Part shown: piece after piece, positions 11,855 to 12,686 of the stretch
Layout: the number at the start of each line of letters is the position of its first letter
How positions within the stretch are numbered: position 1 is the stretch's first letter
Assembly (NCBI GenBank): GCA_947631675.1
Contig: CANRMG010000039.1
Span: forward strand, 1-12,686
DNA: 12,686 bases
Origin: an uncultured Oscillospiraceae bacterium
GTDB lineage: Bacteria; Bacillota_A; Clostridia; Oscillospirales; Oscillospiraceae
Direction: 5' to 3'
Translations under genes and position numbers: made by a program
Notes under the pieces: model-generated
Seen by the model: the letters and a program-made list of their open reading frames with translations, nothing else
The model's database searches: none
Told to the model about the DNA's origin: nothing

Positions 11855-12094
11855 ATGTATATTCCTACCTTGGACCCTGCGGCCGTTGGCCGCGTCATTG
11901 CACACTACCGCCAAAAGAGTGGGCTTTCCCAGGAGGTGCTCAGCGGGCTGGCCGACATCGGCCGCAGCCACTTGAGCGCCATCGAGCGCGGGGAGAGAAA
12001 ACCGACCCTTGAGACGTTTTACAGGATATGTACGGCGCTGGACGTCAAAATGAGTACGGTCATCGAAACGCTGGAGGAAGAATTGGACAAATAA
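11855..12094 (+). CDS. Small XRE-family helix-turn-helix regulator
   Basis: 79-aa protein that is essentially one Cro/C1-type DNA-binding domain. GRVIAHYRQKSGLSQEVLSG (12-31) forms helices 1-2. The recognition region is LADIGRSHLSAIERGERKPT (32-51), with the typical ERG-x-RKPTLETFYRIC continuation. It probably binds as a dimer to the palindrome at 11775-11808 and controls itself and the divergent TM2 gene. ATG 11855 (MYIPTL) has AGAGGTG 6 nt upstream; the earlier in-frame ATG at 11819 has no ribosome site. It lacks any extra sensor domain, so the signal it responds to is unknown. A palindromic terminator follows directly after its stop. Confidence 0.9.
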   Translation: MYIPTLDPAAVGRVIAHYRQKSGLSQEVLSGLADIGRSHLSAIERGERKPTLETFYRICTALDVKMSTVIETLEEELDK

Positions 12095-12097
12095 AAC

Positions 12098-12127
12098 GAC
12101 GCGGTGCGAACGCACCGCGTCTTTGCT
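12098..12127. terminator. Palindromic terminator, copy 2
   Basis: Stem GACGCGGTGC (12098-12107) with GCACCGCGTC (12112-12121), loop GAAC; the same 24 nt as at 11323-11346. Plus-strand T-run is short (TTTGC); on the minus strand it is followed by GTTTTATTT, so it probably serves the minus-strand membrane-protein/pnp transcript at least as well as the XRE gene. Confidence 0.8.
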
Positions 12128-12139
12128 ATGTCCAGCCGT

Positions 12140-12454
12140 TTACTGGACGCCGTCTTTCAGCATTTTCCTGTACTTTCTGCCGGTCACAAGGCCATAGGCC
12201 ACACCCGGCACCACCGAGCCGAGGAGGATATTCGCCCGGGTGCTGTAGCTCATCTCCACGAAGCCCACGATCAGCGTCGCGGCGACCCAAAACACGCCCA
12301 GGATGATCTCTCCTATGGCCATGTCGCGGCCATAGGCCCGGGACCAGCTCTTCCCCGAATATTTCACGGGGATCTTGGTCTTGCCGAACAGGCCGGCGAC
12401 GCCGAACGCCAGGTCCAGCAGGCCCAGTATCAGAAGGCTGTAATCCAAATGCAT
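12140..12454 (-). CDS. Small membrane protein, unknown
   Basis: 104-aa protein with three hydrophobic segments (about 5-24, 46-68 and 74-92), a basic loop between the first two (KTKIPVKYSGKSWSRAYGRD) and a basic tail (GRKYRKMLKDGVQ). I do not recognise the family and see no catalytic motif. It starts 21 bp after the stop of pnp on the same strand, with GAGGGGGAAGG in the gap as ribosome site, so it is probably carried on the pnp transcript and ends at the palindromic terminator at 12098-12127. It may simply be a downstream passenger. Confidence 0.75.
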   Translation of the reverse strand: MHLDYSLLILGLLDLAFGVAGLFGKTKIPVKYSGKSWSRAYGRDMAIGEIILGVFWVAATLIVGFVEMSYSTRANILLGSVVPGVAYGLVTGRKYRKMLKDGVQ

Positions 12455-12475
12455 CGAGGCCTTCCCCCTCTTGGT

Positions 12476-12686
12476 TTACTCGTCGCCACGGTCGGTGGGC
12501 AGGCCGGCCTGCTCCCGCTCCTTGATGGCGTCCTTCCGGCTCAGGTTCACCCGGCCGCGGTCGTCGATCTCGGTGACCTTGACCCAGGTCCAGTCACCCA
12601 CGTTGATGGCGTCCTCCACCTTCTCGGTGCGCTTGAACTCCAGGTCCTTGATGTGGACCATGCCGTCCTTGCCGGGCACCAGCTCG
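12476..12686 (-). CDS. pnp: Polynucleotide phosphorylase, C-terminal end (runs off right edge)
   Basis: The last 70 residues of what reads as PNPase, the phosphorolytic 3'-5' exoribonuclease of RNA decay. The visible part is the S1 RNA-binding domain: [15 protein letters not shown], then [20 protein letters not shown] and [18 protein letters not shown], ending in a short acidic tail RGDE. The KVED-x(2)-NVGD, VKV-x-EID-x-GR-x-NLSRKD string is the hallmark of the PNPase S1 domain and separates it from ribosomal protein S1 repeats. The catalytic RNase PH domains and KH domain lie beyond position 12686. In many Firmicutes pnp follows rpsO; that cannot be checked here. The Trp pair in GDWTW, where GDEV- or GDKV-type residues are more usual, is a small oddity. 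Confidence 0.93.
   Translation of the reverse strand, partial: ELVPGKDGMVHIKDLEFKRTEKVEDAINVGDWTWVKVTEIDDRGRVNLSRKDAIKEREQAGLPTDRGDE

Noticed and set aside
11362..12094. TM2 protein plus XRE regulator as a toxin-antitoxin pair
   Set aside because: The genes are divergent rather than in tandem, the TM2 protein has no toxin-family feature, and a plain local regulator explains the XRE gene equally well.

Overview
The window looks like chromosome from a G+C-rich anaerobic Firmicute, most likely an Oscillospiraceae gut commensal of the Flavonifractor/Intestinimonas kind. This is inferred from strong GGAGG ribosome sites, Gram-positive style hairpin-plus-T terminators, an FMN riboswitch in front of an energy-coupling-factor riboflavin transporter, a phosphoketolase, and the general protein character. 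There is no rRNA, tRNA, CRISPR array, transposase or phage gene. Most genes are clearly G+C-rich; one (3810-4277) is conspicuously A+T-rich.

Layout. 1-935 (minus) is the N-terminal part of a phosphoketolase running off the left edge; 1008-1472 (minus) is a small lipoprotein. Divergent from them, 1669-2697 (+) is a PLP-dependent threonine-aldolase-like lyase. 2723-3037 is a complete FMN-riboswitch leader (promoter, aptamer, terminator) controlling the RibU-type riboflavin transporter at 3038-3724. 3810-4277 (minus) is an A+T-rich protein that appears to consist of two AbrB-like modules. 4278-5029 is a repeat-rich zone holding two different palindromic elements, a mirrored pair of promoters and a 69-aa basic protein (4561-4770).

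5030-7821 (+) is a translationally coupled pair of flavoproteins, an HI0933/BaiN-like enzyme and a COG2509 FAD-dependent dehydrogenase. Seven copies of an A+T-rich motif (TTNACATAA) lie inside their coding sequence and I found none elsewhere in the window. 7958-11305 (+) is a tightly overlapping four-gene operon: ECF-type sigma factor, polytopic membrane protein, ABC ATPase and ABC-2 permease. 11362-12094 is a divergent pair, a zinc-ribbon/TM2 membrane protein (minus) and a small XRE regulator (+), around a shared palindromic control region and bracketed by two copies of the same 24-nt palindromic terminator. 12140-12686 (minus) is a small membrane protein behind the 3' end of pnp.

How the genes fit together: riboflavin uptake (RibU) sits near two FAD enzymes, so flavin supply and use are neighbours, although each unit has its own terminator. 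The sigma/ABC operon resembles a self-contained export or envelope-stress unit. No clearly new defence or mobile system is visible. The least-explained signals are the intragenic motif series, the double AbrB-like protein and the repeat zone around 4350-5000.
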